Assembly (NCBI GenBank): GCA_016779565.1
Contig: JADHNJ010000003.1
Span: 23,570 to 87,569 of the forward strand
Direction of reading: 5' to 3'
From: Pseudomonadales bacterium
Lineage (GTDB): Bacteria > Pseudomonadota > Gammaproteobacteria > Pseudomonadales > Azotimanducaceae
DNA: 64,000 nt
The notes under the pieces were generated by a model, which was not told the DNA's origin, did not search any database, and saw nothing but the letters and a program-made list of their open reading frames with translations. The position numbers were made by a program, and so were the translations under genes. This document shows, piece by piece, positions 43,198 through 53,530 of this stretch. Every line of letters starts with the position of its first letter. The first letter of the stretch is position 1.

Positions 43198-44376
43198 ATG
43201 AATAACACGAGCAAGCATGTGAGTAATAACACCCTCTTTACCTCGGAATCCGTATCCGAGGGTCATCCCGACAAAATGTCGGATCAAATCTCCGACGCGA
43301 TCTTAGATGCTCTTTTGGCTGACGACCCTAATGCCCGCGTTGCTTGCGAGACAATGGTAAAAACTGGCATGGTGATCTTGGCTGGCGAAATCACCTCATC
43401 AGCGCAAATCGACTACGAACAGATAACTCGAGATGTCATCTTGGACATCGGCTACGACAGTTCTGAGGTGGGCTTTGATGGCGCGTCCTGTGCGGTCATC
43501 AATGCGCTGGGCAAACAATCGCCCGATATTGCGATGGGTGTTGATGAGTCTGCCGATCACGAACAGGGTGCCGGCGATCAGGGCCTGATGTTTGGCTATG
43601 CGAGTAACGAAACCGACGTGTTGATGCCCGCGCCGATTACCTACTCTCATCTTTTGGTCAAACGCCAAGCAGAAGTCAGGAAAAGTGGCCAACTTAAATT
43701 TCTTAGACCAGACGCTAAAAGCCAGGTCACATTCCGCTATGACAACGCCGGCATCGTCCAAGGCGTCGATGCTGTTGTGCTGTCGACCCAGCACGATCCA
43801 GATATCAGCTTAAAAGACCTTCAAGAAGCCGTTATGGAGGAGATCATCAAGCCGGTACTTCCTGCTAATTGGCTGAGCGCAGATACCAAATACTTCATAA
43901 ATCCCACCGGAAACTTTGTCATTGGTGGTCCAGTGGGAGATTGCGGCCTGACCGGCAGAAAAATCATTGTCGACACCTACGGCGGTATGGCCCGTCACGG
44001 TGGTGGCGCGTTCTCGGGTAAAGATCCGTCAAAAGTCGATAGAAGCGCAGCTTACGCCGGTCGGTATGTCGCAAAGAACATCGTTGCTGCGGGTCTAGCA
44101 GATCGGTGCGAGATACAAGTGTCCTACGCCATTGGGGTCGCTGAACCGACTTCTATCAGCATCAACACTTTTGGTACCGGTAAGATATCGGATGAGAAAA
44201 TCGAGGCCTTAGTAAAAGAACACTTTGATTTAAGACCTAAAGGTCTCATTGACATGCTCGATCTTAAGCGCCCAATCTTCTTGCCCACCGCAAGTTATGG
44301 ACACTTCGGCCGATTAGAAGACTCCTTCACCTGGGAGCGAACTGATCGAGCCGATCGCCTAGCAGCGGAAGGTTAG
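43198..44376 (+). CDS. metK: S-adenosylmethionine synthetase
   Basis: [46 protein letters not shown]. Confidence 0.98.
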   Translation: MNNTSKHVSNNTLFTSESVSEGHPDKMSDQISDAILDALLADDPNARVACETMVKTGMVILAGEITSSAQIDYEQITRDVILDIGYDSSEVGFDGASCAVINALGKQSPDIAMGVDESADHEQGAGDQGLMFGYASNETDVLMPAPITYSHLLVKRQAEVRKSGQLKFLRPDAKSQVTFRYDNAGIVQGVDAVVLSTQHDPDISLKDLQEAVMEEIIKPVLPANWLSADTKYFINPTGNFVIGGPVGDCGLTGRKIIVDTYGGMARHGGGAFSGKDPSKVDRSAAYAGRYVAKNIVAAGLADRCEIQVSYAIGVAEPTSISINTFGTGKISDEKIEALVKEHFDLRPKGLIDMLDLKRPIFLPTASYGHFGRLEDSFTWERTDRADRLAAEG

Positions 44377-44384
44377 CGATCACT

Positions 44385-45212
44385 TTGAAAAAGGTACCTA
44401 TCAGCTTCGAGTTTGCCGCACCGAAAACCGCTGAGGCCTTTCAGGGCCTCAGTCGGGCTTACCAGCGGTTACAGCGATTTCCTCACGAGTTTATCAGCGT
44501 CACCTACGGCGCCGGCGGCTCCACCCGGGATGGCACCAAAAGCACTGTTCTCAATCTCAGTGCCGCCGGCCATCGTGTGGCGCCGCATCTGTCTTTTGGT
44601 GGTGATGAAACCGCAACGATTGCGCAGCTTCTCAAAGACTATCAAGCTGCTGGCATTCGGCGCTTGGTCGCCCTAAGAGGCGATCGTCAATCTGGCCTAG
44701 GAACACCAAAAATGGTGCACGCTGCCGAACTGGTTCGATTTATTCGCGCTGAAACCGGTGATTGGTTTCATATTGAGGTCGCTGCGTATCCAGAGATTCA
44801 TCCTGAATCCGCTTCAGTGGACAGCGAAATTCACTTCTTCAAAGAAAAGATCGAGGCAGGCGCCAATAGCGCCATTACCCAATATTTTTTCAATCCCGAT
44901 GCCTACTTTCAATTCAGTGATGAATGCCAGAAAGCTGGCATCGACGTGCCAATCGTGCCTGGCATTATGCCGATCACCAATCTTGCTGGCATCGAGCGCT
45001 TTTCAGCCATTTGCGGCGCCGAGTTGCCACGCTGGCTCGTGAAACGTCTTCAGAACCTAGGGGATGATGACAGCGCCATCAAAGACTTTGGTTGCGACGT
45101 AGTCACAAACCTTTGTCAGCGCCTTATCGAGGGCGGCGCGCCGGCCTTGCATTTTTATACCTTGAATCAATCAAAACCGAGTGCGAGGATTCTAGAAAAC
45201 CTAGGATATTAG
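44385..45212 (+). CDS. metF: 5,10-methylenetetrahydrofolate reductase
   Basis: SFEFAAPKTAEAFQ, FISVTYGAGGSTRDGT, ALRGDRQSG; TTG start. Confidence 0.95.
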   Translation: MKKVPISFEFAAPKTAEAFQGLSRAYQRLQRFPHEFISVTYGAGGSTRDGTKSTVLNLSAAGHRVAPHLSFGGDETATIAQLLKDYQAAGIRRLVALRGDRQSGLGTPKMVHAAELVRFIRAETGDWFHIEVAAYPEIHPESASVDSEIHFFKEKIEAGANSAITQYFFNPDAYFQFSDECQKAGIDVPIVPGIMPITNLAGIERFSAICGAELPRWLVKRLQNLGDDDSAIKDFGCDVVTNLCQRLIEGGAPALHFYTLNQSKPSARILENLGY

Positions 45213-45214
45213 CT

Positions 45215-45949
45215 GTGTATACCCCTCGGGTTCTGATCACCCTGCCCCTGTCTGAGGGGTCAACCCTGACTGTCACCGATACCAGGCACCATCACCTGAG
45301 CCGAGTGCTTAGGCTAAAGGTCGGTGACGCGGTCGTCGTTTTCAATGGTGAAGGTGGCGAATTTCCAGCATCGGTAACAAGCCTTTCGAAAACCGCAACG
45401 ACCCTTCATTTGATGGAACACAACCCAGTCTGCCGAGAAACCAAGCTTAGGGTCACCCTTTACATCAGCGTCTTAAAGCGAGATGCCATGAACGCCGCGC
45501 TTCAGCGTGCTACCGAACTCGGTGCGGCAGCCATTGTGCCTATGTTTACCCAGCATCTCAGCGAGAAGCGCGCCCAGGCTGAGCGCCGAGAGGCCAGCTG
45601 GCGCGCGATCATCGAACACGCCTGTGAGCAATCTGGGCGTACTCGAGTCCCATTGCTGGCTCAGGCAAAACCTTTCTCCGAGGCCATAACCGCGCCGGAG
45701 GCTACAGCCTTTGACTGTAAACTCATCGCGAATATATCCGATCAACCAAAGCCATCGTTATCTTCAAGGCCGATCAAAACGCTGGCCCTGGCAATTGGGC
45801 CTGAGGGCGGTTTCAGTCAGGACGAGATTGCCCTGGCAACCCAGCATGGATTTATCCAATATGCCATCGGCTCACGGGTGCTGCGCGCCGAAACGGCGCC
45901 GGCGGCGCTACTGGCGCATCTTTACACCGTATTTGGTGAATATCCTTAG
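45215..45949 (+). CDS. rsmE: 16S rRNA m3U1498 methyltransferase
   Basis: HHLSRVLRLKVGDAVVVFNGEGGEF, LAIGPEGGFSQDEIALA, LGSRVLRAETA-like end (GSRVLRAETAPAALL); GTG start at 45215 proposed (track 45092). Confidence 0.94.
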   Translation: MYTPRVLITLPLSEGSTLTVTDTRHHHLSRVLRLKVGDAVVVFNGEGGEFPASVTSLSKTATTLHLMEHNPVCRETKLRVTLYISVLKRDAMNAALQRATELGAAAIVPMFTQHLSEKRAQAERREASWRAIIEHACEQSGRTRVPLLAQAKPFSEAITAPEATAFDCKLIANISDQPKPSLSSRPIKTLALAIGPEGGFSQDEIALATQHGFIQYAIGSRVLRAETAPAALLAHLYTVFGEYP

Positions 45950-46025
45950 CTTTCAGCATCACTAAAACCCTGACGTGGGCGTACCGTTTGGTTTACACTC
46001 TTTGCCGGAACCGGAGTTAGCCATT

Positions 46026-46484
46026 ATGACCCAACACGCGAATCAAAAGCTTATTCGATGCATCTTGACGCCAAGTAGCGGCAAGCCCCAATCGCGTTTT
46101 GTTGAGTTCGAATTGTTCAAACTCTGGCAGTACATGATGCAAAGCAAACATGGTATGTCGGTCTCAGATCTTGCGATGTGCTTGTGGGTAAGCGAACACG
46201 ATTTTTTAGCAAAACAGAGCCTTTACGAACGTAGCGGCGATATCCTGCAGGTAGAGAAAATCACGGTGTCAATTTTTGATCAACGCAACGGCTTTACTCA
46301 CACCACCAATCGCTTCGCCCTTCAGGCTGATTCTGAGCAGGTTAAAGCTGTATTGCTGTCCCACGTGCCTAATGAGCTGGCAAATAGTACCGATTTCGAT
46401 CTGACCATTACCAATGGCCGGGCCGTTGAGAAAGGCGCGATCTCAGGTCTCAGCGAAATCAGTTTAGGTCTGTCAAACGATTAA
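46026..46484 (+). CDS. Protein of unknown function (about 152 aa)
   Basis: Open frame MTQHANQKLIRCILTPSSGKPQSRFVEFELFKLWQYMMQ... in the gap between rsmE and gshB; no family recognised; track start 45975. Confidence 0.7.
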   Translation: MTQHANQKLIRCILTPSSGKPQSRFVEFELFKLWQYMMQSKHGMSVSDLAMCLWVSEHDFLAKQSLYERSGDILQVEKITVSIFDQRNGFTHTTNRFALQADSEQVKAVLLSHVPNELANSTDFDLTITNGRAVEKGAISGLSEISLGLSND

Positions 46485-46571
46485 TATCGCTCAACAGGCT
46501 GGCTAGATGCCTCGCTGTTGCCTAACAAGATTACTCGCTACAATAACCCCTTCTGCAATGCGGAGCGCGCC

Positions 46572-47519
46572 TTGACCAAGCATTTGGGGATCGTGATGGA
46601 TCCCATTGAATCAATTAATCCCAAAAAAGACAGCACCTTTGCGATGATGCTGGCGGCAACCCGTCGGGATTGGCAAATTTCTGTCATGACGCTGGGCGAC
46701 CTATCTTTGAATAAAGATCGCTTACAGGTGAATTATCAGACCATCAAGGTCAAAGACGATCCCAACGATTACTACGAAACCGTCAGGGTCAGTACCGGTG
46801 ATGCCAGCGACTTCGATTGCATTTTAATGCGCAAAGACCCGCCTTTTAACATGGACTACATCTACGCCACGTATCTGCTTGAGTTCGCCGAAAGACTAGG
46901 CATTCCGGTTTTTAACAAACCCGGAAGCATTCGTGATTGCAACGAAAAATTATTCGCTCTGCAGTTTCCGCAATGCGTACCGGAGGTGATTGTTTCGTCT
47001 AATCCCGATGAATTGAAAGCATTTCAAGCCGAGTATGAGGACGTCATTTTAAAGCCCTTGGATGGCATGGGCGGACAGTCGATTTTTAGGATACGCCCGG
47101 GGGACAGTAATCGTAACGTCATTATTGAGACCCTTACGGAACTTGGTACTCAAAAAATTATGGCGCAGCGTTACTTGCCCGATATCAGCGCAGGAGATAC
47201 CCGAATACTGCTCATCAACGGTGAGCCGGTCCCTGCAGGCCTCGCAAGGATACCTTCGGCTGGCGAAACCCGGGGCAATTTAGCGGCAGGTGGTAGCGGC
47301 GTGCCGCGACCTTTGACTGAGCGAGACCTTTGGATTTGCAGTCAAGTCGGCCCAGTACTAAAAGCTAAAGGACTGGCCTTTGTAGGTATCGATGTCATTG
47401 GAGCCTATCTCACTGAGATCAACGTCACCTGCCCCACTTGTATTCGAGAACTCGACGCCAGCGAAGGCTTCGACATTGCTGGCGATTATCTCGATTATCT
47501 TAGCTCTGTCTTGCCTTAA
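46572..47519 (+). CDS. gshB: Glutathione synthetase
   Basis: LTKHLGIVMDPIESINPKKDSTFAMML; TTG start at 46572 proposed, since upstream codons overlap a TTGCCT/TACAAT promoter-like sequence. Confidence 0.95.
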   Translation: MTKHLGIVMDPIESINPKKDSTFAMMLAATRRDWQISVMTLGDLSLNKDRLQVNYQTIKVKDDPNDYYETVRVSTGDASDFDCILMRKDPPFNMDYIYATYLLEFAERLGIPVFNKPGSIRDCNEKLFALQFPQCVPEVIVSSNPDELKAFQAEYEDVILKPLDGMGGQSIFRIRPGDSNRNVIIETLTELGTQKIMAQRYLPDISAGDTRILLINGEPVPAGLARIPSAGETRGNLAAGGSGVPRPLTERDLWICSQVGPVLKAKGLAFVGIDVIGAYLTEINVTCPTCIRELDASEGFDIAGDYLDYLSSVLP

Positions 47520-47524
47520 TCCGC

Positions 47525-48307
47525 ATGCAGGGCAATCTCCAAATTAGCACTGATCGGTTTGGGTTTGCCCTCTTTATAGCGCTGATTTTGCATGCAATGT
47601 TACTCCTAGGTCTGCAGTTCGCGCCCGGCCAGCCACCCGCCAATGCTCGAGTGCTCGATATTACCCTCGCTCTAACCCCGGAGGCCCTGCATCCGGACAC
47701 CTTTGATTTCATCGCTGAGCGCAATCAGCAGGCGTTGGGTGAGCCCAACCCAACAACAGAGCTACCACTAAAGGCAGCTGAGACCACGTTAGGCTCAGCA
47801 CCTGCCTCTGGCCAGTCTGCCGCTGACACAATCCCTCGACCCTTGTCACCCGAGGCGACGGCAAGGCCGCCCCTGGTGACAGACCTTGCTCAGTTTCGCC
47901 GGCCGTCTTTGGACTTCACCGATATCGGCGTGCCTCGACTGGAACGGGTGCAACGCCTCTCACAAGTTAGCGCAGCTGCGAGTCCAGAAGCCAATTACTT
48001 GCGATCTTGGCAAAGAAAAATTGAAACCATCGGCAATCTAAACTATCCCGATGCAGCGCGCCGTCTCGGCATCTATGGGCAACTCAAACTGCTGGTGGTT
48101 GTCGAGGCCAACGGTGGTCTGCGTGACGTTCGGGTTTTAGTGAGCAGCGGCGAGCCAGTACTGGATCAAGCTGCAGAAAATATTGTGCGTTTGGCGGCAC
48201 CTTTTGCACCGTTCTCTCAAGAACTGTTGCAATCAACCGACGTACTCGAAATTGTTCGAACTTGGCAATTTAGAAAAAACGCCCGCTCAGTGAGCGTCAC
48301 TCGATGA
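47525..48307 (+). CDS. TonB C-terminal domain (energy transducer) family protein
   Basis: Single N-terminal TM, Pro-rich linker, NYPDAARRLGIYGQLKLLVVVEANGGLRDVRVLVSSGEPVLDQAA. Confidence 0.88.
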   Translation: MQGNLQISTDRFGFALFIALILHAMLLLGLQFAPGQPPANARVLDITLALTPEALHPDTFDFIAERNQQALGEPNPTTELPLKAAETTLGSAPASGQSAADTIPRPLSPEATARPPLVTDLAQFRRPSLDFTDIGVPRLERVQRLSQVSAAASPEANYLRSWQRKIETIGNLNYPDAARRLGIYGQLKLLVVVEANGGLRDVRVLVSSGEPVLDQAAENIVRLAAPFAPFSQELLQSTDVLEIVRTWQFRKNARSVSVTR

Positions 48308-48834
48308 TGCAACAGCTAATCAATCAAAGTCTGCTGATTGCGCATCCTCATGCTAGTGATGATTTCTTCAGTGGCTCGTTGGTGTATGTTTACGAGCATC
48401 AGACGTCGGGTAGCATGGGCTTTATGCTCAACCGGCAAGCCTCTATCCGCTTAGAAAAACTCATGCCAACCGCACCCACAAGCCTCTGCGAGCAGCCGGT
48501 TTTGATTGGCGGACCTGTTCAGACAGACCATTTGTTCTTCATTATGGTGCCGCTGAACGAAGGCTCTAACCCCCAAATCGAAATTGCCAATAATCTTGAT
48601 GAAGCCGCTGCCAATGCTGAACATCCAGGGCAATTGGTGTTACCAATGGTAGGATATGCTGGCTGGTCAGAAGGCCAATTAGAAAGCGAAATCCAAAGAG
48701 ATGTTTGGCTGCTGACCGAGCCAAACCTGCCCACTCTCCTCCGCGTACCCAGCGAGCGTCGATATCCTGCCGCAACAGAAAACCTCGGCTTTGATCCAGC
48801 GCTCATGGCCCCTTCCGCAAGACGTCCACAATGA
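48304..48834 (+). CDS. yqgE: YqgE/AlgH family protein (UPF0301)
   Basis: SLLIAHPHASDDFFSGSLVYVYEHQTSGSMGFMLNR, PVLIGGPVQTDHLFF. Confidence 0.94.
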   Translation: MMQQLINQSLLIAHPHASDDFFSGSLVYVYEHQTSGSMGFMLNRQASIRLEKLMPTAPTSLCEQPVLIGGPVQTDHLFFIMVPLNEGSNPQIEIANNLDEAAANAEHPGQLVLPMVGYAGWSEGQLESEIQRDVWLLTEPNLPTLLRVPSERRYPAATENLGFDPALMAPSARRPQ

Positions 48835-49235
48835 CCAGTGGTGTCATTTTCGGGTTTGACTATGGCACCCATCATATTGGTCTTGCGGTAGGTCAAGGGG
48901 TCACACAAACGGCCTCTCCACTGACCATTCTTCCTGCCAAACAAGGCATTCCTAATTGGGATACCCTTTCTAAGCTTGTTTTGGAGTGGTCCCCGGATCG
49001 TTTTATTGTTGGCCTACCTATCAATATGGATGAAACAGATAGCCCCATGTCAGCCAGAGCGATTAAGTTCGCTCGACGACTCTCCGGGCGCTTTGACCTT
49101 CCTTATGAAATGATCGACGAGCGCCTCAGCAGCGTCGAGGCCAGGGCGTTATCATCTAAGGCGCGGGTCGATGATCTCTCGGCGGTGTTAATTCTGGAGA
49201 CTTGGTTTCAAAACCAAATTCCTGTCTCTCCCTAG
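48831..49235 (+). CDS. ruvX: Holliday junction resolvase-like / pre-16S rRNA nuclease
   Basis: FGFDYGTHHIGLAVGQ, VGLPINMDETDSPMSARAIKFARRL; adjacent to yqgE. Confidence 0.94.
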   Translation: MTSGVIFGFDYGTHHIGLAVGQGVTQTASPLTILPAKQGIPNWDTLSKLVLEWSPDRFIVGLPINMDETDSPMSARAIKFARRLSGRFDLPYEMIDERLSSVEARALSSKARVDDLSAVLILETWFQNQIPVSP

Positions 49236-49247
49236 CCGTAACCGCAA

Positions 49248-50285
49248 TTAGATAAAGTCCTCGGGTATTTTTGCTTTCTCGCGCGCCTGTTCTTTAGTGA
49301 TCAGTCCCTTTTGAAGCAGGTTCTTCAGACACTGATCTAACGTTTGCATGCCCAGCTGACCCCCGGTTTGAATCGCCGAATACATTTGAGCAACTTTGTC
49401 CTCACGGATCAGGTTTCTTATCGCCGGCGTGAGCATCATGATCTCGTGAGCCGCAACTCGGCCGCCGCCGACTTTTTTGAGCAGCGTTTGGGAAACCACA
49501 GCTTGCAGTGATTCTGACAACATCGATCGCACCATGGACTTTTCCGCCGCTGGAAAAACGTCAATGATTCGGTCAATGGTTTTCGCCGCAGACGAGGTGT
49601 GCAGCGTACCGAATACTACATGGCCTGTTTCTGCCGCTTCAAGCGCCAGTCGAATGGTTTCGGTGTCCCGCATTTCACCAACCAATATGATATCTGGATC
49701 TTCACGCAATGCCGATCGAAGCGCTTCATTGAAGCCTAAGGTATCGCGATGCACTTCCCGTTGATTGACAAGGCATTTTTTACTTTCGTGTACAAATTCG
49801 ATCGGATCCTCGATCGTCAGAATGTGCTGGTAACGGTTGGCGTTAACGTAATCCATCATCGCCGCCAAGGTCGTGCTTTTGCCCGATCCGGTCGGCCCTG
49901 TAACAGTGATCAAGCCTCGAGTGCTTTGAGCGATTTTGGCAAACACCTCTCCCATGCCTAGATCTTCCATCGTTAAGACCTTCGCTGGGATGGTTCGAAA
50001 TACCCCCCCTGCACCTCTATTTTGGTTATAAGCGTTGACTCGAAAACGTGCAATACCTGGGATTTCAAACGAAAAGTCACACTCTAAAAACTCCTCAAAC
50101 TCTTTGCGCTGCTTATCGTTCATAATTTCATAAATGAGGGCGTAGACTTCTTTTGAGTCGAGCGCAGGGACATTGATTCGTCGAATATCCCCATCGACCC
50201 GTATCATCGGCGGTAAGCCCGCCGACAAGTGAAGATCTGAAGCACCTTGTTTGTGGCTAAACGCCAATAGTTCCGTTATGTCCAT
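49248..50285 (-). CDS. pilT: Type IV pilus retraction ATPase
   Basis: MDITELLAFSHKQGASDLHLSAGLPPMIR, VTGPTGSGKSTTLAAM, LVGEMRDTETIRLALEAAETGH. Confidence 0.97.
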   Translation of the reverse strand: MDITELLAFSHKQGASDLHLSAGLPPMIRVDGDIRRINVPALDSKEVYALIYEIMNDKQRKEFEEFLECDFSFEIPGIARFRVNAYNQNRGAGGVFRTIPAKVLTMEDLGMGEVFAKIAQSTRGLITVTGPTGSGKSTTLAAMMDYVNANRYQHILTIEDPIEFVHESKKCLVNQREVHRDTLGFNEALRSALREDPDIILVGEMRDTETIRLALEAAETGHVVFGTLHTSSAAKTIDRIIDVFPAAEKSMVRSMLSESLQAVVSQTLLKKVGGGRVAAHEIMMLTPAIRNLIREDKVAQMYSAIQTGGQLGMQTLDQCLKNLLQKGLITKEQAREKAKIPEDFI

Positions 50286-50405
50286 GCTGCATTCCGTCTA
50301 AATTGTCAAACTCGTCTGTTGTGCTGCTTTACGCTGCCCTTCCACCTTGCTCTAGTATCTTAGTATGCGACAATAGCTTTCGCCATCTCTCAGCGATATC
50401 TAACC

Positions 50406-51086
50406 TTGATCCAAGAAAATTTAACAGCAGTTATTGCGAGAATTGAAAACGCTTGTAGGGACGCCAGTCGTAACCCCAAATCCGTATCGTTGTTAGCGGT
50501 TTCAAAAACTAAACCCATCGAAGCTGTTCAATCCGCATATCATCTGGGGCTCCGACATTTTGGCGAGAACTACTTACAAGACGCCTTGCCGAAAGTTGCC
50601 AATTTTCCAGCGCCGACGTGGCATTTCATTGGTCAAATTCAATCAAACAAAACTCGAGATATTGCAGCCCATTTCGATGTTGTCCACGGAGTCGCCTCAG
50701 AAAAGATCGCCTCAAGATTAAATGCCCATCGCCCTCAGACAAAGCCTCCCTTGGGGGTTTTCTTACAGGTCAATTTGGTGAACGAGGCGAGCAAAGGCGG
50801 CGTATCACCGGAGACATTACCGAGGCTTATCCATCACGTACTAAGCTGCGAGCATTTAACGCTTTTAGGGCTGATGGGGATGCCACCTGCAAGCTATGAT
50901 CTAACCGAGCGAAGTCATTTTTTTCAAAACCTTCGAGCCTTGCAGCAGACGCTAAAAACCGACTTGCCACAAGACTGCTTTACTGAGCTGAGTATGGGCA
51001 TGAGTGATGATCTAGAGGTCGCCATTGCAGCTGGCGCTACTTGGATCCGGGTAGGGTCCGCGTTATTTGGTGACCGGAGTCACTAA
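50406..51086 (+). CDS. yggS: PLP homeostasis protein (YggS/COG0325)
   Basis: LLAVSKTKPIEAVQSAYHLGLRHFGENYLQDALPK, LSMGMSDDLEVAIAAGATWIRVGSALFG. Confidence 0.96.
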   Translation: MIQENLTAVIARIENACRDASRNPKSVSLLAVSKTKPIEAVQSAYHLGLRHFGENYLQDALPKVANFPAPTWHFIGQIQSNKTRDIAAHFDVVHGVASEKIASRLNAHRPQTKPPLGVFLQVNLVNEASKGGVSPETLPRLIHHVLSCEHLTLLGLMGMPPASYDLTERSHFFQNLRALQQTLKTDLPQDCFTELSMGMSDDLEVAIAAGATWIRVGSALFGDRSH

Positions 51087-51095
51087 GGAGAAATT

Positions 51096-51908
51096 ATGAC
51101 GATAACCCAACTGGCTTTTATTGGCGGCGGCAATATTGCCCAAGCCATTGTCGGAGGTCTCGTTGAGTCAGGCTATGACAGAGGCGCCATTACCATCTCA
51201 GACCCAAGCCCGGTGCAAGGTGCTAAAGCTGAAGCCATGGGCGTGAATTGGTCTCAGAACAACGCAGCCGCAATTAACGTATCGGACTTAGTCTTTATTT
51301 GCGTGAAACCTAACCTTGTGGAAACCGTTTGCCGCGAGGCCACAGAACAACTAGCGTCTAAAACCTTAATTAGTGTTGCCGCAGGCATTACCACCCAGCA
51401 GCTTATCAAATGGTCTGGCTCGTCAGAGATTGTCCGTTGCATGCCCAATACACCGGCGTTGGTGAGCCAAGGGATGACCGGTTTATTTGCAACCGCTACC
51501 GTGGCAATGACGACCCGCGATAGCGTCGGGGAATTGCTATCGACGATTGGTAAGGTGGCATGGTTCGATGCAGAATCTGACCTTGATGCCGTGACTGCGA
51601 TCTCTGGTAGTGGGCCCGCTTACTTTTTCTATCTAATGGAGGCCATGGTTGAAGCTGCTGAAAGCTTTAATATCAACCGCGAGGTTGCACAAACACTGGT
51701 GCTTCAGACGGCATTAGGCGCAGCTACTATGGCTCAGAACCACGACTCAGCGCCAAAGGCCCTGAGAGCCCAAGTCACATCGCCTGGCGGTACTACCGAA
51801 GCGGCCTGCCAGTTACTTGAGGCCGCTGGGCTCAGTGATACCATTCAAGCCGCTTGCAAAGCTGCGTTGGATCGGTCGATAAGCTTGTCGAATGATCAGT
51901 CAGCATAA
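51096..51908 (+). CDS. proC: Pyrroline-5-carboxylate reductase
   Basis: AFIGGGNIAQAIVGGLVESG, VRCMPNTPALVSQGMTG, SGSGPAYFFYLMEAM. Confidence 0.97.
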   Translation: MTITQLAFIGGGNIAQAIVGGLVESGYDRGAITISDPSPVQGAKAEAMGVNWSQNNAAAINVSDLVFICVKPNLVETVCREATEQLASKTLISVAAGITTQQLIKWSGSSEIVRCMPNTPALVSQGMTGLFATATVAMTTRDSVGELLSTIGKVAWFDAESDLDAVTAISGSGPAYFFYLMEAMVEAAESFNINREVAQTLVLQTALGAATMAQNHDSAPKALRAQVTSPGGTTEAACQLLEAAGLSDTIQAACKAALDRSISLSNDQSA

Positions 51909-51923
51909 CGAGGAGAAGTCACG

Positions 51924-52514
51924 ATGGATTATCTAGCTGATGGGGGCATCTTCCTCGTTCGATCAGTGACAGGGCTGGTCGTCTTGTTCTTAAATCTTAG
52001 ATTTCTGATGCAAGCCAGTCGAGCTGACTACTATAATCCCATTGCACAAGGCATCGTTCGCGCGACAAACCCGATCATCACACCTTTCCGTAACCTACTG
52101 CCAGTGGTTGGTCGATTCGATCTGGCCAACATGTTCGTCGCTATTGCCTGCCAAACCCTGGGCATCATCGTGATATTTTTTATAGCTGGTGGACCTGCTT
52201 TTGCGCCTGTGTATCCCCTCTGGGCGGTCGTCGGTATCCTCTCGAGCATCTTAAACATTTACTTTTTTGCGCTGATTGTGATGGTGATTGCCAGTTGGTT
52301 GGCGCCCTACTCAAACCACCCTGGACTCGCGTTAATTCGTGATATCACCGAGCCAGTATGCGAACCGGTACGACGGCTTATCCCCGCCGTCGGCGGCTTA
52401 GATTTCTCGATCATTGTGGTATTTCTGGGTATCAGTCTGCTCGAAAACAGTCTACTGGTCCGCCCTTTAGCGGCGATCCTATCCATGCCCAGAGGCCTGA
52501 TCATTGGCTTTTAG
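51924..52514 (+). CDS. yggT: YggT family integral membrane protein
   Basis: Two YggT repeats (NPIITPFRNLLP; ITEPVCEPVRRLIPAVGGLDFSIIVVFLGI). Confidence 0.94.
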   Translation: MDYLADGGIFLVRSVTGLVVLFLNLRFLMQASRADYYNPIAQGIVRATNPIITPFRNLLPVVGRFDLANMFVAIACQTLGIIVIFFIAGGPAFAPVYPLWAVVGILSSILNIYFFALIVMVIASWLAPYSNHPGLALIRDITEPVCEPVRRLIPAVGGLDFSIIVVFLGISLLENSLLVRPLAAILSMPRGLIIGF

Positions 52515-52929
52515 TCGATGGCCAAGGCGTCTCGCAATTGCCCTGCTTTGCTTCGGCCTCACATGCAAGGCTGAGCAGCGGATTGAAACAGGGCCCTACG
52601 ATATCTACTACACCGCATTTCCCTCCATGTTGGTTCCTGCAGAGACGGCCCAACAACATAAGATTACTCGCTCGCCGAACCGAATATTACTTAACATAGC
52701 TGTCCGCAACGACGAAACACCTACCCAAGTTGGCATTACCGGCACCAGCTTGAATCTTTTGAATCAGTCTCAGATCCTCAACTTTACCGAAATCAAAGAG
52801 CAATCTGCCATCTACTATTTAGCAGAGGTAATCAACCACGAGCAAGACACCCTGCGCTTTTCTATTACCATCGAATTCCCAACGGACCATCCCAGTTATG
52901 AACTCACCTTCCAACGCCAATACTATTAA
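52504..52929 (+). CDS. DUF4426 family protein, predicted exported
   Basis: Signal peptide-like N-terminus; ETGPYDIYYTAFPSMLVPAETAQQHKITRSPNRILLNIAVRN. Confidence 0.85.
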   Translation: MAFSRWPRRLAIALLCFGLTCKAEQRIETGPYDIYYTAFPSMLVPAETAQQHKITRSPNRILLNIAVRNDETPTQVGITGTSLNLLNQSQILNFTEIKEQSAIYYLAEVINHEQDTLRFSITIEFPTDHPSYELTFQRQYY

Positions 52930-53530
52930 TCTTGCTAAAGACCCATTAGTGATTGCCAGTAGTAATACACACAAAATTGAAGAGTTACGTGCGCTGCTAC
53001 CTGACGGCATCCAGCTGATCGGTCAGGATGCACTCGGCGTTGTGGGACCCGAGGAAACCGGTTGTACATTCATTGAAAATGCGCTCCTCAAAGCCCGCCA
53101 CGCTGCCGCTGCAACAGGACTGCCGGCGATAGCTGATGACTCTGGGCTCGTGGTTACCGCATTGAACGGCGCACCGGGCGTCAAATCTGCCCGATATGCC
53201 AGCGAGGATGCCAGTGACCACGACAATTGCCTGAAACTCCTTCATGCCCTAAACAATCAAAGTGACAGGCGCGCATCATTTCACGCGAGCTTAGTCTTTT
53301 TGACGCATGCCGATGATCCAGATCCGATTATTGCGCAAGGTCGCTGGCCTGGTGAGATCTTGTCCTCGCCCCGCGGGTCGGAGGGGTTCGGCTACGACCC
53401 GCTATTTTTCATCCCTCACCTTGGGCGCTCAGCCGCTGAACTCTCCCAGCAGGAGAAAGGGTTGCTCAGTCATAGGGGCCAAGCCCTTACAATCTTGATT
53501 GCTGCCCTGATGGAACGATACCCTCAATGA
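52898..53530 (+). CDS. rdgB: XTP/dITP diphosphatase
   Basis: LVIASSNTHKIEELRALL, ADDSGLVVTALNGAPGVKSARYA, GFGYDPLFFIP. Confidence 0.97.
   Translation: MNSPSNANTINLAKDPLVIASSNTHKIEELRALLPDGIQLIGQDALGVVGPEETGCTFIENALLKARHAAAATGLPAIADDSGLVVTALNGAPGVKSARYASEDASDHDNCLKLLHALNNQSDRRASFHASLVFLTHADDPDPIIAQGRWPGEILSSPRGSEGFGYDPLFFIPHLGRSAAELSQQEKGLLSHRGQALTILIAALMERYPQ

Noticed and set aside
43399-43794. 131-aa minus-strand ORF inside metK
   Set aside because: Antisense shadow of a strongly conserved gene; no SD or family resemblance.
48519-48944. 141-aa minus-strand ORF across yqgE/ruvX
   Set aside because: Antisense to two conserved overlapping genes.
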